Shown one piece after another: positions 55,912 through 64,000 of a DNA stretch of 64,000 nucleotides. Position 1 is the stretch's first letter. Each line of letters opens with the position of its first letter. Location of the stretch: NCBI GenBank assembly GCA_023429135.1, contig JAEYWD010000019.1, forward strand, positions 39,671-103,670, given 5' to 3'. The position numbers and the translations under genes were made by a program. The notes beneath the pieces are model-generated. The model worked only from the letters and a program-made list of their open reading frames with translations. It did no database searches and was not told the origin of the DNA. The DNA is from Bacteroidota bacterium. Lineage in GTDB: Bacteria; Bacteroidota; Bacteroidia; Bacteroidales; JAAUTT01.

Positions 55912-58277
55912 AAGACACATGTTGTGCTGAAACGCCCAAAGTACGCAATACAAGAAAATATCCTGATTCAAATCAGAACAATCCAAAGAGTAGCATTAAC
56001 CAGGGCTTTACTGATTATGTAACCGGAAATATCTGGCTCGAAGGTTTGTTTGGTATTGAAAAGGAAAATATCAGAGTGGATAAAGCCGGAAATTTGGCGC
56101 AAACGCCCCATCCCGGTGTATTTGGCGATAAGTTAAAACACCCATACATCACCACCGATTTTTCAGAAAGTCAGGTTGAAATGCGAACCCCGCCTCTGCC
56201 CGACATTAAACAGATGTTGGGCTTTCTTGAAACGGTTCACGTTATCACTAGCCTGGAGCTTACCGATGAGTATTTGTGGCCCCAAAGCATTCCTCCGGTT
56301 TTACCCGACGACAAACAAATTCCCATCGCCCGGTACGGCGAAGAAGGGAAGGAGGCAGAGCAATACAGGGAACTGCTGGCACAAAAGTATGGCGCTAAAA
56401 ATCAACTATTTTCAGGCATTCATTTTAATGTATCTTTCAGTGAGAAACTGCTGGAAATGCTTTATCGTAAAACCAATACATCCGTATCTTTCGATGAATT
56501 CAAAGACAATGTTTATTTAAAAACCACCAGACAACTGCTCCGCTTACGGTGGTTGTATGTTTTGCTTTACGGAAACAGCCCAGTAGTGGATTCGACCATG
56601 GAGCTCAGGTGCAAACTAGCTCCCGGAAAAATTGACAAGCATGTTATTGGTCTGTCTATCCGGAATAGTTGTTACGGCTATCAGAATTTTGGGGAACTTT
56701 ACCCCGATTACAGCTCTGTTCCCAATTTCATGGAAAGTGTGAAAAAAATGATTCTCGACGGAAAGCTGGCTTCAGCAAAAGAATTGTATTCGGCAGTCAG
56801 GCCAAAGTTTATCAAAGATCCCAACCATATCTCTTATATCGAAATCAGGTTTATCGACATCGACCCTCTGGCCAAAGCGGGCATCACACAAGATGCTTTA
56901 TATTTTCTGCATGCCCTGGCGTTGTATGGGTTGTTGACAGAGGAACCCGATTCCTTTGATGCCGATGCGCAATCGCTGGCAAATAATTATCATGGGTATG
57001 TTTCACTTTACGGGTTAAATCCCATGCCTTTTGTTTTTGAGTTAGCAGGAAAGTATATAAATATCTGGGCCGAAGCGAAGCAACAACTTCAATCTATGGC
57101 TGGATTATTTCAAAAGATTGGTGTTTCAATGACTGAATATCACGAAGCTATAAATAATGCGCTGGTGTTAGCGGAAAATCCCAGACACCGTCGTGTATAC
57201 GAGGTGCTCGAAGGAGTGTTAAAAATGGGATATATTCCTTTCCACCTGGAGCAGGCCCGGTCGTTTCTTAAAGAAAGCCAGCAGAAGAACTACAATTTTA
57301 CCGGACTCGAAGATATGGAGCTTTCAACCCAGTTGCTATTGCGCGAAGCTGTTAAACGCGGTGTTGCTTTCGAGGTGCTGGACCGGCAGGAAAACTTTGT
57401 GAAACTGAGCCGCGACGGGAATATTCAATACGTGAAACAGGCCACCAAAACATCGCTGGATAACTACGCCAGCATACTCGCCATGGAGAATAAGCACGTA
57501 ACCAAAAAAATACTGGATGAAGCCGGCATAAGAATTCCCAAAGGAGTTGAATATACGGATGCAGAGCAAGCCCAGGCAGATTTTTCCTTTTTTGAAGGCA
57601 AGGCAATCGTAATAAAGCCCAACCAAACCAACTTCGGGCTGGGTATTACCATTCTGAAAGAAAACCAGGATAAAAGCATGTTTAACCGGGCTGTAGATAT
57701 TGCCTTTGAGCACGACAAAACCATTCTGATTGAAGAATTTATTGAAGGCAAAGAATTCAGGGTTTTTGTTATTGACAGCGAAGTGGTTGGCATTCTCCAC
57801 AGAGTTCCTGCGAATGTTACCGGCGATGGCAAGCTGAATATCCGTGAGCTGGTTCAGCTTAAAAATCACGATCTTCTCCGGGGAAAAGGCTACCGGACTC
57901 CCCTGGAAAAAATTCAGACAGGAGAAGCCGAAAGTATGTTTCTTGCTTCGCAGCAAAAGGACTTTGATTATGTTCCTTCCGAGGGCGAAACCGTGTTTCT
58001 CCGTGAGAATTCAAATATAAGCACAGGTGGAGACAGCATCGACTTCACGGACGATATTCCCGACTCGTACAAGCAAATAGCCGTTAAAGCTGCCAAAGCT
58101 TTGAATGTCCGGATAACCGGATTGGATATGATCATCAAGAATTATAAAGAAGAGGCATCCGATAATTACGCCATCATTGAACTTAATTTCAATCCGGCTA
58201 TTCATATTCACTGCCACCCGTACCAGGGGAAAAACAGAAAGCTGAACGCACGGTTAATGGATGCGCTTGGATATTAG
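55908..58277 (+). CDS. gshAB: Bifunctional glutamate-cysteine ligase / glutathione synthetase
   Basis: 789 residues. The N-terminal half is a gamma-glutamylcysteine synthetase (GLFGIEKENIRV, TTDFSESQVEMRTPP, NQLFSGIHFNVSFSE, about 35-460). The C-terminal half is an ATP-grasp glutathione synthetase domain (about 490-789, AIVIKPNQTNFGLGI, ILIEEFIEGKEFRVFV, IIELNFNPAIHIHCHP). One protein makes glutathione from Glu, Cys and Gly. The first 35 residues (with CC and a basic stretch) are an extension. Glutathione synthesis in an operon with MATE and an acetyltransferase points to conjugation-based detoxification. Confidence 0.94.
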   Translation: MKDTCCAETPKVRNTRKYPDSNQNNPKSSINQGFTDYVTGNIWLEGLFGIEKENIRVDKAGNLAQTPHPGVFGDKLKHPYITTDFSESQVEMRTPPLPDIKQMLGFLETVHVITSLELTDEYLWPQSIPPVLPDDKQIPIARYGEEGKEAEQYRELLAQKYGAKNQLFSGIHFNVSFSEKLLEMLYRKTNTSVSFDEFKDNVYLKTTRQLLRLRWLYVLLYGNSPVVDSTMELRCKLAPGKIDKHVIGLSIRNSCYGYQNFGELYPDYSSVPNFMESVKKMILDGKLASAKELYSAVRPKFIKDPNHISYIEIRFIDIDPLAKAGITQDALYFLHALALYGLLTEEPDSFDADAQSLANNYHGYVSLYGLNPMPFVFELAGKYINIWAEAKQQLQSMAGLFQKIGVSMTEYHEAINNALVLAENPRHRRVYEVLEGVLKMGYIPFHLEQARSFLKESQQKNYNFTGLEDMELSTQLLLREAVKRGVAFEVLDRQENFVKLSRDGNIQYVKQATKTSLDNYASILAMENKHVTKKILDEAGIRIPKGVEYTDAEQAQADFSFFEGKAIVIKPNQTNFGLGITILKENQDKSMFNRAVDIAFEHDKTILIEEFIEGKEFRVFVIDSEVVGILHRVPANVTGDGKLNIRELVQLKNHDLLRGKGYRTPLEKIQTGEAESMFLASQQKDFDYVPSEGETVFLRENSNISTGGDSIDFTDDIPDSYKQIAVKAAKALNVRITGLDMIIKNYKEEASDNYAIIELNFNPAIHIHCHPYQGKNRKLNARLMDALGY

Positions 58278-58330
58278 GGTTATGTGCAGAACAAAAGCTT
58301 AAAAAGTTTGTAGTATTGGGAAAACAATAA

Positions 58331-59293
58331 ATGAAAGCGTTAACCTTCTCTTCTTTTGGAAAATCAGATGTTCTCGAATACCGGGATGTTGCCGACCCTG
58401 TTTTACAGAAAAGCGACATTCTGGTTGAAATGCGGGCGATAGGATTAAATTTTGCCGATTTGATGCGAAGAAACGGCGAATATCCGGTGAGGGGTGCTGC
58501 TCCTTATATCAACGGATTTGAAGGTGCAGGTGTTGTAAAGGACGCTAACGGTCATGTCGGATTTAAAAATGGCGACAGAGTGGCTTTTGCCGACGTTCCT
58601 TTTGCAAATGCCCAACTGGTTGCTGTTCCATTCGAGAATCTTATTCCATTACCCCACGAAATTAGTTTTGAAACTGCTGCATCGGTCATGCTACAAGGGC
58701 TAACGGCACATTTTTTAACAGCCGACAGTCATAGCGTTAAACAAGGTGAGATAGTGCTTGTGCATGCCGCAGCCGGTGGAGTAGGGCAGTTGCTTATCCA
58801 GATATGTAAATTGTTGGGTGCAAAGGTAATTGGTCTTACCTCCTCGGAAAGCAAGAAACAAATTGCCCTAGAGGTTGGTGCCGATAATGTGTTTTTATAC
58901 AGCCAGGACTGGAAAACCAAAGTTTTGGAACTTTATCCTGACGGAGTAGATGTTGTTTACGAAAGCATTGGAACTACCATGGAATGGAGCCTGGCGGTTA
59001 CCAAAGTATTAGGGAAGGTAGTTTTCTTTGGCATGGCAGGCGGTAAACTGGAATTAGGAAATCCGTTATGGATTATAGCACACTCAAAAACCATTACCGG
59101 AGCCGACTTGTGGAATTATCTTACATCCCGTGAAGAGCGGCTGAAAAGAGCTAAGGTGCTTTTTGACCGGATAATCCGGGGAGAGATAAAAATTGCACCT
59201 CCAACTGTTTTCAAATTATCGGATGGTAAAAAAGCCCACGATTTTATGGAAAGCAGGCACAGCACCGGAAAAGTTTTGCTTGTGCCGGACTAA
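58331..59293 (+). CDS. Quinone oxidoreductase-like MDR enzyme
   Basis: 320 residues of the zinc-free medium-chain dehydrogenase/reductase type: GroES-like N-terminal part (about 1-120), NADPH-binding Rossmann motif VHAAAGGVGQLLIQICKLLGAKVIG. There are no structural zinc cysteines, so quinone or enone reduction is likely. It starts 53 bases after gshAB on the same strand and may belong to the same detoxification unit. Confidence 0.9.
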   Translation: MKALTFSSFGKSDVLEYRDVADPVLQKSDILVEMRAIGLNFADLMRRNGEYPVRGAAPYINGFEGAGVVKDANGHVGFKNGDRVAFADVPFANAQLVAVPFENLIPLPHEISFETAASVMLQGLTAHFLTADSHSVKQGEIVLVHAAAGGVGQLLIQICKLLGAKVIGLTSSESKKQIALEVGADNVFLYSQDWKTKVLELYPDGVDVVYESIGTTMEWSLAVTKVLGKVVFFGMAGGKLELGNPLWIIAHSKTITGADLWNYLTSREERLKRAKVLFDRIIRGEIKIAPPTVFKLSDGKKAHDFMESRHSTGKVLLVPD

Positions 59294-59363
59294 GCAATTA
59301 ATGGATAACAAATGAGCCTAGAATTACTTAAACGAATGGACAGGCTCCCAAAGGCATAAAGGG

Positions 59364-59762
59364 CTATTTGCCAATTTCCTTTGATGTTTTGTTTTCTTCG
59401 GTGAGAAGTTTTATAATGATTGCAAGAAGCGAAACCACCACAAACACATAAATCCATATTTGAAATCCTGCAACGGGTGCATCAATTTTTCCGATAGCAT
59501 TCTCAGCTTTCTCGCCAAAGGATGTCAAATTTGAGCCAACATTCAAAATTTTCATGTCGAGTAGTTTAATGAATGTGAAAAGAACAGCATCGATTGCTAT
59601 AAAAATTGTTGAGAAAAGTAAAATATTGTGAATGCGTGTTTTTCGCAAGCTCTCTTTCCTGATTGTAGCCATTATAATATTTTCAAACTCAGGATTTGTG
59701 ATACTCAGCTTGCTGTTATGCATCATTTCGGAAGTAAACAGGTCGTTATTCTGCGTTTCCAT
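59364..59762 (-). CDS. Two-helix membrane protein, possible anti-sigma factor
   Basis: 132 residues I do not recognise by family. Soluble N-terminal part (about 1-42), helices at about 43-66 (HNILLFSTIFIAIDAVLFTFI) and about 102-122 (IWIYVFVVVSLLAIIIKLL). Its ATG overlaps the stop of the ECF sigma gene by one base (TAATG), so translation is coupled and a role as the cognate anti-sigma factor is likely from context only. Confidence 0.75.
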   Translation of the reverse strand: METQNNDLFTSEMMHNSKLSITNPEFENIIMATIRKESLRKTRIHNILLFSTIFIAIDAVLFTFIKLLDMKILNVGSNLTSFGEKAENAIGKIDAPVAGFQIWIYVFVVVSLLAIIIKLLTEENKTSKEIGK

Positions 59763-60325
59763 TATAGTAAATTTATTATTTCAAGTTTTAAATGATTCAC
59801 AAGCACAGCATAGAGTTTTTTTCTGGCCCGGTGAAGTTTCATTTTTATGTTTTCTATAGCAATTCCGGTTATTGCAGAAATTTCGTCTATGGAGCTTTCG
59901 CTTAAATAATACAACGTTAGCAATAACCGGTCCTCCATGCTTAATTTTCCAAGAGCAAGTTCAATAAATTTCTTCTGATCTTCCCTGGCGAGACTCTTAT
60001 ATGCCGATTCCACACTGTAAACAGCATCGTCGGTAACCATCGAAATATCCACCTCGTTGGCTTCTTCAGTGTCTTTTTTCTTCCTGGAAAGGGCATTATT
60101 TACAACAATGCGGTAAAACCATGTTGAAAATTTGGAATCGCCCCTGAATTTCCCCAGCGATTTGTAGGCACGCAAAAAGGAATCCTGAACAATTTCCTCG
60201 GCATCTTCCCTGTTGTTTACTATTCGGAAAGCAATAGAAAATGCCATATCCTTGTATTGATCAATAAAATACGAGAATTTAGAAGTATTTCCTGCTAAAA
60301 CCTGTTTGAGGTAAAGCAAGTCCAT
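59762..60325 (-). CDS. ECF RNA polymerase sigma factor
   Basis: 187 residues with sigma-70 region 2 (IDQYKDMAFSIAFRIVNNREDAEEIVQDSFLRAY in part, FSTWFYRIVVNNAL) and region 4 (LSMEDRLLLTLYYLSESSIDEISAITGIAIENIKMKLHRARKKL in part). It has the RpoE-like ECF layout rather than the FecI-like one at 1909. It lies behind the DUF6249 gene with no gap and ahead of the two-helix protein. Confidence 0.95.
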   Translation of the reverse strand: MDLLYLKQVLAGNTSKFSYFIDQYKDMAFSIAFRIVNNREDAEEIVQDSFLRAYKSLGKFRGDSKFSTWFYRIVVNNALSRKKKDTEEANEVDISMVTDDAVYSVESAYKSLAREDQKKFIELALGKLSMEDRLLLTLYYLSESSIDEISAITGIAIENIKMKLHRARKKLYAVLVNHLKLEIINLL

Positions 60326-60676
60326 TTATTCAGATTTTTTATTTTGCGATTTCTTTGTATAGAAATAATAACCTATCAGTCCAAGACCTCCGAAAACCAT
60401 AGCCATAATACCCAGAATCATATCGTCCCTGAAGAATGGCAACGAAAACAGGATGTAACCTACAAAAAGTCCGAAACCTACACCGGATGAAAGAAGTCCC
60501 CACATCAGCGGGTCCTGAAAAGGGGTTTCCTTTCTCATCAGTTGGGGGTCTATTCCTTTCTCTATCAATGCCATCCGTTCTTTGTGTTTCAGATGATTGA
60601 CAAGAAGAATTGCAAGTACAATCATCAACGGAATCAATCCGAAGATGAGAGCAACTACCATTTCATTTTTATTCAT
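60326..60676 (-). CDS. DUF6249-type membrane protein
   Basis: 116 residues with three helices (about 6-26, 58-78, 87-107) and a conserved cytoplasmic loop HKERMALIEKGIDPQLM that marks DUF6249. Function unknown; in Bacteroidota it is repeatedly placed beside ECF sigma factor genes. It ends directly against the sigma factor ATG and follows the outer-membrane protein gene after 30 bases. Confidence 0.85.
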   Translation of the reverse strand: MNKNEMVVALIFGLIPLMIVLAILLVNHLKHKERMALIEKGIDPQLMRKETPFQDPLMWGLLSSGVGFGLFVGYILFSLPFFRDDMILGIMAMVFGGLGLIGYYFYTKKSQNKKSE

Positions 60677-60706
60677 AACCGTGTTAATTATTGTTTTGTG
60701 TATATT

Positions 60707-63193
60707 TTATAAAACTCCTTTTTTAGACGGTTGCACCTCGTCAGTTGTATGATCGCGGTCCAATCGTTTGCCTTCTTTACCAGATCTGAAATTGTATCCT
60801 AAGCGAACCAGTAAAATATAGCTGTACTTTAGTGCTTCGCGCGAAGTTTGAACCATGCCTGCTGATGTCATTGTTTTATGATCGTAAGTGTATTTACTAT
60901 TCCATGGATTTAAAGTAAATATAAAAATATTAAGCCGTTTTTTGAATGATTTGTTCAGTCCCAGAATACATTCGTAATAAGAATGGGTGGTGGTTTGAAC
61001 ATCAACAAACGGTCCGTTGTAATTATATTCCACCAGAAATACCCATTCTCCCGGCAGAATTATTTGTGAAGATGCATTCATCCGATACGACGATTTATTT
61101 GCCTTTGAAGCAATGCCATATTCGGGTAAAGCGCTCAGCTTCCGGTTGAACCATGTAAATGAATAGCTAAGCATCCACCATTTACTCACACTGGCGTTTG
61201 CTGAAATGGTTAATCCCAATTCCTGAGCTTTTCCGGCATTCGCATATTTGTATCTGGAAACCGAATCGGTTCCGGGCAGAAGAACCTGCCTGATGTCGTT
61301 CCTGATAAGAGAGAAATAGGGCATATAGCTCACATAGACTGATTTCTTTAACTGTATCCGATGAGTGAATTCGATGCGATTGATAATTCCTGGTCGTAAC
61401 CTGGGATTACCGACCGATTGCCTGTACGAATCGTCAGAGTAGTTTATCGGGCTCAAATGAGTAATCGATGGCCGGATAACCGATTTCCTGTAGTTCAGAG
61501 AAAAAGTATGCTTGTCGTTTCCTTTGTACCCGATGGAAGCCGATGGAAAAAAATAATTGTATACATTGCTGGTGTCGTAGGCATGCGATATTTCGATATC
61601 GGAATGTTCGAAACGGGCGCCTCCCTGAATATTAAATGTTCCTTTGCTCCAGAGAAGATTGGAATAAAGTACCTGACGATTTTCTCTATATTGCAACTGG
61701 TCGGAGAATGCGGTTACTCTTTCACTGTATTTTTTGCCGGAACGGATAAAGAAGCCGTTATAACCTGAGGTGAGCCTGATTGATGAAGACAACGGAACCA
61801 TATAATCCACCCTGAGCGCCATTTGTTTGTTTCGGTCGATGGTCTCCTGGTCGGTCCATCCGGTTCTTTCCTTACTCAGTAAATTTTCGTTTACATATTC
61901 CTGGTCGTAAAATTCGTTTGTTCGGTTACTATTCCGGTTGCTCACGAAATTCTCGAAGGAGAGTTCGTGATTCTTGCCAAAAATATGTTTATAGTATAGG
62001 GATAAGTCGGCATACGTATTTTTGTCGTTAACAAAGCTGCTTGTTAAGGTATTTAAGAAGGTTTGCCCATGCACGTAACTGTTCGTGGTAAGGGTTGTAT
62101 TTCGGTTCGGAATAGCCGGTTGAATGGAGCTAAACATACTGATGGCATTTTTTTCGTTTGGAAAATAGTCAAATCCGTAATTGAATCCTGCATTAGTACC
62201 TTTGCTTGTGTTAGTACCCGCCTGCCTTAGCGAAGAAAGAACCTCGTTTGACGGCAGGGTTATTCTTTCATTCGTATTTTCAACTTTATACCTTGAAAAC
62301 TTATAATTAGCAGCAACAAATAACCGGAGTTTTTTATAGTAAACGTCCATATTTGCATTGTTCTTGGTGAGCAGAGTTCCTGACAAGGGCGCCTGTAACC
62401 TTACTCTGCCGCTAAGGCCAAGTTCCATATTTCTTTTAAGGAGAATATTGATAATAGCATCCACATTGCTGTCGTATTTGGCGCCTGGAACTGTAATAAC
62501 TTCAATTTTTTCGATGAGCGACGGATTTAACTGCAGAAGAAAGCTCTGATCTACCTTACGGCCGTTTACCTGATATAGTACATTGGTGCTGCCTGCAAGT
62601 GTTACTTCGTCCGATAAAATTCCTACAGTAACATCGGGCAATTGTCGCAGAATATCCAAACCCGATTGTGCTGTTTCGGCCGATTTGCTCCGGATAGTAT
62701 AAACAGTTTTTCCATCTTCTATTTGCCCGGTGAGTTTCTGTCCGTAAACAGTTACCTCCTCCAGCGACTGTGCTTCCGGGGTCAGTAGAGAAGGCCCGAA
62801 TTGGATTTCAGGTTTTCGTGCAGAAATCTCAAACTCTGGTATTAAGAGTTTCCGGTAACCAAGGCTTGAGATCCGGATGAGATAATTTCCATGATTTACA
62901 TTTCCAAACAGAAATTTTCCATCTGCTCCGGCCACCGTTGCATGCACCAGTGCCGAGTCGGCGCTTTTCAATAATTCCACATTGGCATAGGGCACTGCAT
63001 TATTTGTTCCGGTTTCAGTTACCGAACCCATTACTTTTCCCTGTGCAGCCAAATAAGAAATTTGTGAAGACGCGAGAAAGACAAGAATAAAAATTGAGAA
63101 ATACCCAAATATATGTAGGTTAGGACCCGGATTATTCATCTGTTTTTTAGGGAGTTCACATCCGGTCTTTGGAAGGAAATATGTTTTGTTCAT
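60707..63193 (-). CDS. Outer-membrane beta-barrel family protein (TonB-receptor-like)
   Basis: 828 residues in the longest frame. An internal Met at 63139 (MNNPGPNLHIFGYF) gives a more normal signal peptide and may be the true start. After the signal comes a carboxypeptidase-regulatory-like domain (VMGSVTETGTNNAVPYANVEL), a plug-like segment (SGLDILRQLPDVTV, LIEKIEVITVPGAKYD) and a barrel typical of the OMP_b-brl_3 / TonB-dependent-receptor-like family. It is the first gene of an operon with DUF6249, ECF sigma and the two-helix protein. The substrate is unknown. Confidence 0.88.
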   Translation of the reverse strand: MNKTYFLPKTGCELPKKQMNNPGPNLHIFGYFSIFILVFLASSQISYLAAQGKVMGSVTETGTNNAVPYANVELLKSADSALVHATVAGADGKFLFGNVNHGNYLIRISSLGYRKLLIPEFEISARKPEIQFGPSLLTPEAQSLEEVTVYGQKLTGQIEDGKTVYTIRSKSAETAQSGLDILRQLPDVTVGILSDEVTLAGSTNVLYQVNGRKVDQSFLLQLNPSLIEKIEVITVPGAKYDSNVDAIINILLKRNMELGLSGRVRLQAPLSGTLLTKNNANMDVYYKKLRLFVAANYKFSRYKVENTNERITLPSNEVLSSLRQAGTNTSKGTNAGFNYGFDYFPNEKNAISMFSSIQPAIPNRNTTLTTNSYVHGQTFLNTLTSSFVNDKNTYADLSLYYKHIFGKNHELSFENFVSNRNSNRTNEFYDQEYVNENLLSKERTGWTDQETIDRNKQMALRVDYMVPLSSSIRLTSGYNGFFIRSGKKYSERVTAFSDQLQYRENRQVLYSNLLWSKGTFNIQGGARFEHSDIEISHAYDTSNVYNYFFPSASIGYKGNDKHTFSLNYRKSVIRPSITHLSPINYSDDSYRQSVGNPRLRPGIINRIEFTHRIQLKKSVYVSYMPYFSLIRNDIRQVLLPGTDSVSRYKYANAGKAQELGLTISANASVSKWWMLSYSFTWFNRKLSALPEYGIASKANKSSYRMNASSQIILPGEWVFLVEYNYNGPFVDVQTTTHSYYECILGLNKSFKKRLNIFIFTLNPWNSKYTYDHKTMTSAGMVQTSREALKYSYILLVRLGYNFRSGKEGKRLDRDHTTDEVQPSKKGVL

Positions 63194-63222
63194 ATGAAAT
63201 AGTTTTCGTTTTTTTCATATGA
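63190..63222. promoter_or_regulatory. Inverted repeat overlapping the outer-membrane gene start
   Basis: TCATATGAAA (63190-63199) and TTTCATATGA (63213-63222) form a perfect 10-bp inverted repeat that covers the first possible ATG (63191-63193). It could be an operator or an RNA hairpin that hides this start, which would favour the internal start at 63139. Confidence 0.4.
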
Positions 63223-63284
63223 CTAGCAAAAGTGGTAGTTGGTAACCCAATATGTTTTAATTTTTTTCTGATTTATTTTATTTT

Positions 63285-63415
63285 TCAGGCAACCAATTTT
63301 ATCAAGGTAGATTTGTCCCCATGGCCTTGGCCATAGATAACGATTAGTTGTGCCGGTTTGCTTTCAGGAGCTTGCTTAAACGCCGTTTTTCTTTTTCTCT
63401 GTTGAGGAAATTCAT
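63285..63415 (-). pseudogene. Remnant of an AAA+ ATPase gene (5' end only)
   Basis: Starting at 63415 the minus strand reads MNFLNREKEKRRLSKLLKAN, the usual start of the archaeal-ATPase / DUF234-linked AAA family. After AN the frame shifts by one base and continues as PAQLIVIYGQGHGDKSTLI, a damaged Walker A (normally GRRRVGKS/T), then stops at 63285-63287. Only some 43 codons are left. It lies about 185 bases from the 3' end of the tmRNA gene. Confidence 0.7.
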
Positions 63416-63544
63416 TGTTTATTAATTATGCTTGATAAAAATAATGTTTCTGAAACATTATTACAGTTGATTTGATCGTATATAATTCTTAACCAATTTG
63501 TAGGATGGTTTTTTGAAGCATTTCGTTGCTGATTTACGAAAACA

Positions 63545-63580
63545 AAAAACCCTGTAACTGTTTTAAATTACAGGGTTTTT
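63545..63580 (-). terminator. tmRNA terminator
   Basis: CCCTGTAA (63550-63557) pairs with TTACAGGG (63568-63575) around a 10-base loop, with A-run and T-run flanks (63544-63549 and 63576-63580), so it can work in both directions. In the minus direction it lies about 20 bases after the tmRNA 3' end. Confidence 0.75.
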
Positions 63581-63600
63581 ATCGTAACTGCCTGATTAGC

Positions 63601-63995
63601 GGTGGAGCTGGCGGGAGTCGAACCCGCGTCCAAACAAGAAACACGAATGCTTTCTACATGTTTATCCGATAATTGGTTTTCGAAGTCAGCCTGGCCGTCG
63701 GCAGCCGAACTAACCCTTAGTCCTTTTAGTTTCGCTCGGGAATCAGAACCTTCCCCGAACTAGTCTATACTCACGAGTACCACTGGACCGGAAAGCGTAA
63801 GACAGGCTCGCCGAGTGATATCTTGTCCCAAGCTCTAAGCGAGGGATAAAGCATAATCTACTTTATTCGATTAAGCAGCAAGAGCGTAATTATTTTCGCC
63901 TTTTATTGTTTGTATCCCCAGATTAACGAGCGGTTGACACGTGGCTCGACATGCTTACATCCCCATTTGCCTTGCTGTCAAAACCAAACAGCCCC
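63601..63995 (-). ncRNA. ssrA: Transfer-messenger RNA (tmRNA)
   Basis: The 5' end GGGGCTG pairs with 3' CAGCTCC as the acceptor stem (with one G-U), followed by the discriminator A and encoded CC; the terminal A must be added, since the next base encodes G. The T-arm GGGTTCGACTCCC is present and the length is about 395. The open reading frame for the tag lies at 63871-63900. It rescues stalled ribosomes with SmpB. The promoter is beyond the window end. Confidence 0.96.
63871..63900 (-). other. tmRNA tag coding segment
   Basis: Codons ggc gaa aat aat tac gct ctt (first seven), then two gct and taa, give the tag GENNYALAA, which ends in the ALAA degradation signal and matches tags of Bacteroidota. 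Confidence 0.93.
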
Positions 63996-64000
63996 AAATA

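Noticed and set aside
57336..57956. 206-codon minus-strand frame inside gshAB
   Set aside because: Antisense shadow of the ATP-grasp region.
63200..63995. Integrated element at the tmRNA gene
   Set aside because: No integrase, no attachment-site duplication seen; only one decayed ATPase fragment.

Overview
The window looks like chromosomal DNA from a Bacteroidota species, probably a Bacteroidales or Marinilabiliales-type polysaccharide degrader. The reasons are a SusC/SusD pair with a FecI-like sigma factor and FecR anti-sigma factor, TonB-dependent receptors, LytS/LytTR regulators, TAnnTTTG-type promoter boxes, few Shine-Dalgarno sequences, and a tmRNA whose tag reads GENNYALAA. The species cannot be named from the sequence alone.

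Layout. 1-10.7 kb is a polysaccharide-utilisation locus: the 3' end of a GH95 alpha-L-fucosidase, a small VapBC-like toxin-antitoxin pair, ECF sigma factor, FecR, SusC with an STN signalling domain, SusD and a GH30 lipoprotein. The inferred logic is that glycan binding at SusC/SusD signals through the STN domain to FecR and the sigma factor, which raises expression of the locus. 11-15 kb holds a large FAD/4Fe-4S 2-hydroxyacid dehydrogenase, a broken REP-associated transposase with its palindrome, a phased array of four palindromes and an HU-like DUF4469 protein. 15.3-18 kb is a LytS-LytTR two-component operon with a tandem direct repeat upstream that fits a LytTR site. 18-27.4 kb carries a frameshifted lactonase, two metallo-beta-lactamase-fold enzymes, a DUF3267 membrane protease, an alpha/beta hydrolase, a Cache-HAMP sensor kinase, an AraC regulator, an NmrA-like reductase and a DUF1801 protein.

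27.6-37.5 kb is a signalling and orphan region: a YjzC-like small protein, a single-domain receiver, an unknown two-gene unit (a two-TM envelope protein and an SLT lipoprotein), two more receivers, and a sensor kinase with ten tandem 92-residue poly-HAMP units. The last receiver protein and this kinase face each other and both lose their C-terminal ends at the same few bases near 33193, which marks a rearrangement or an assembly join. 37.8-49.9 kb has an SdiA-regulated-type lipoprotein, a cupin and HxlR pair, two DUF4836-like envelope proteins (one with an uninterrupted run of 11 GAA codons), a lipoprotein, a PepSY protein plus siderophore receptor operon, and a WYL regulator beside an epoxide hydrolase. 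50-53 kb has a secreted GH2 enzyme and a RidA protein.

53.6-59.3 kb is a compact MarR - ArsN2-like acetyltransferase - MATE - GshAB operon followed by a quinone-reductase-like gene, which suggests a glutathione-linked detoxification unit. 59.4-63.2 kb (minus strand) is an operon of an outer-membrane barrel protein, a DUF6249 protein, an ECF sigma factor and a two-TM protein that may be its anti-sigma factor. The right end holds a decayed AAA-ATPase fragment, a terminator and the complete tmRNA gene.

No clearly new system is proven. The best leads are the tail-to-tail kinase junction, the phased palindrome array, the LytTR-type site, the detoxification operon and the orphan two-gene unit.
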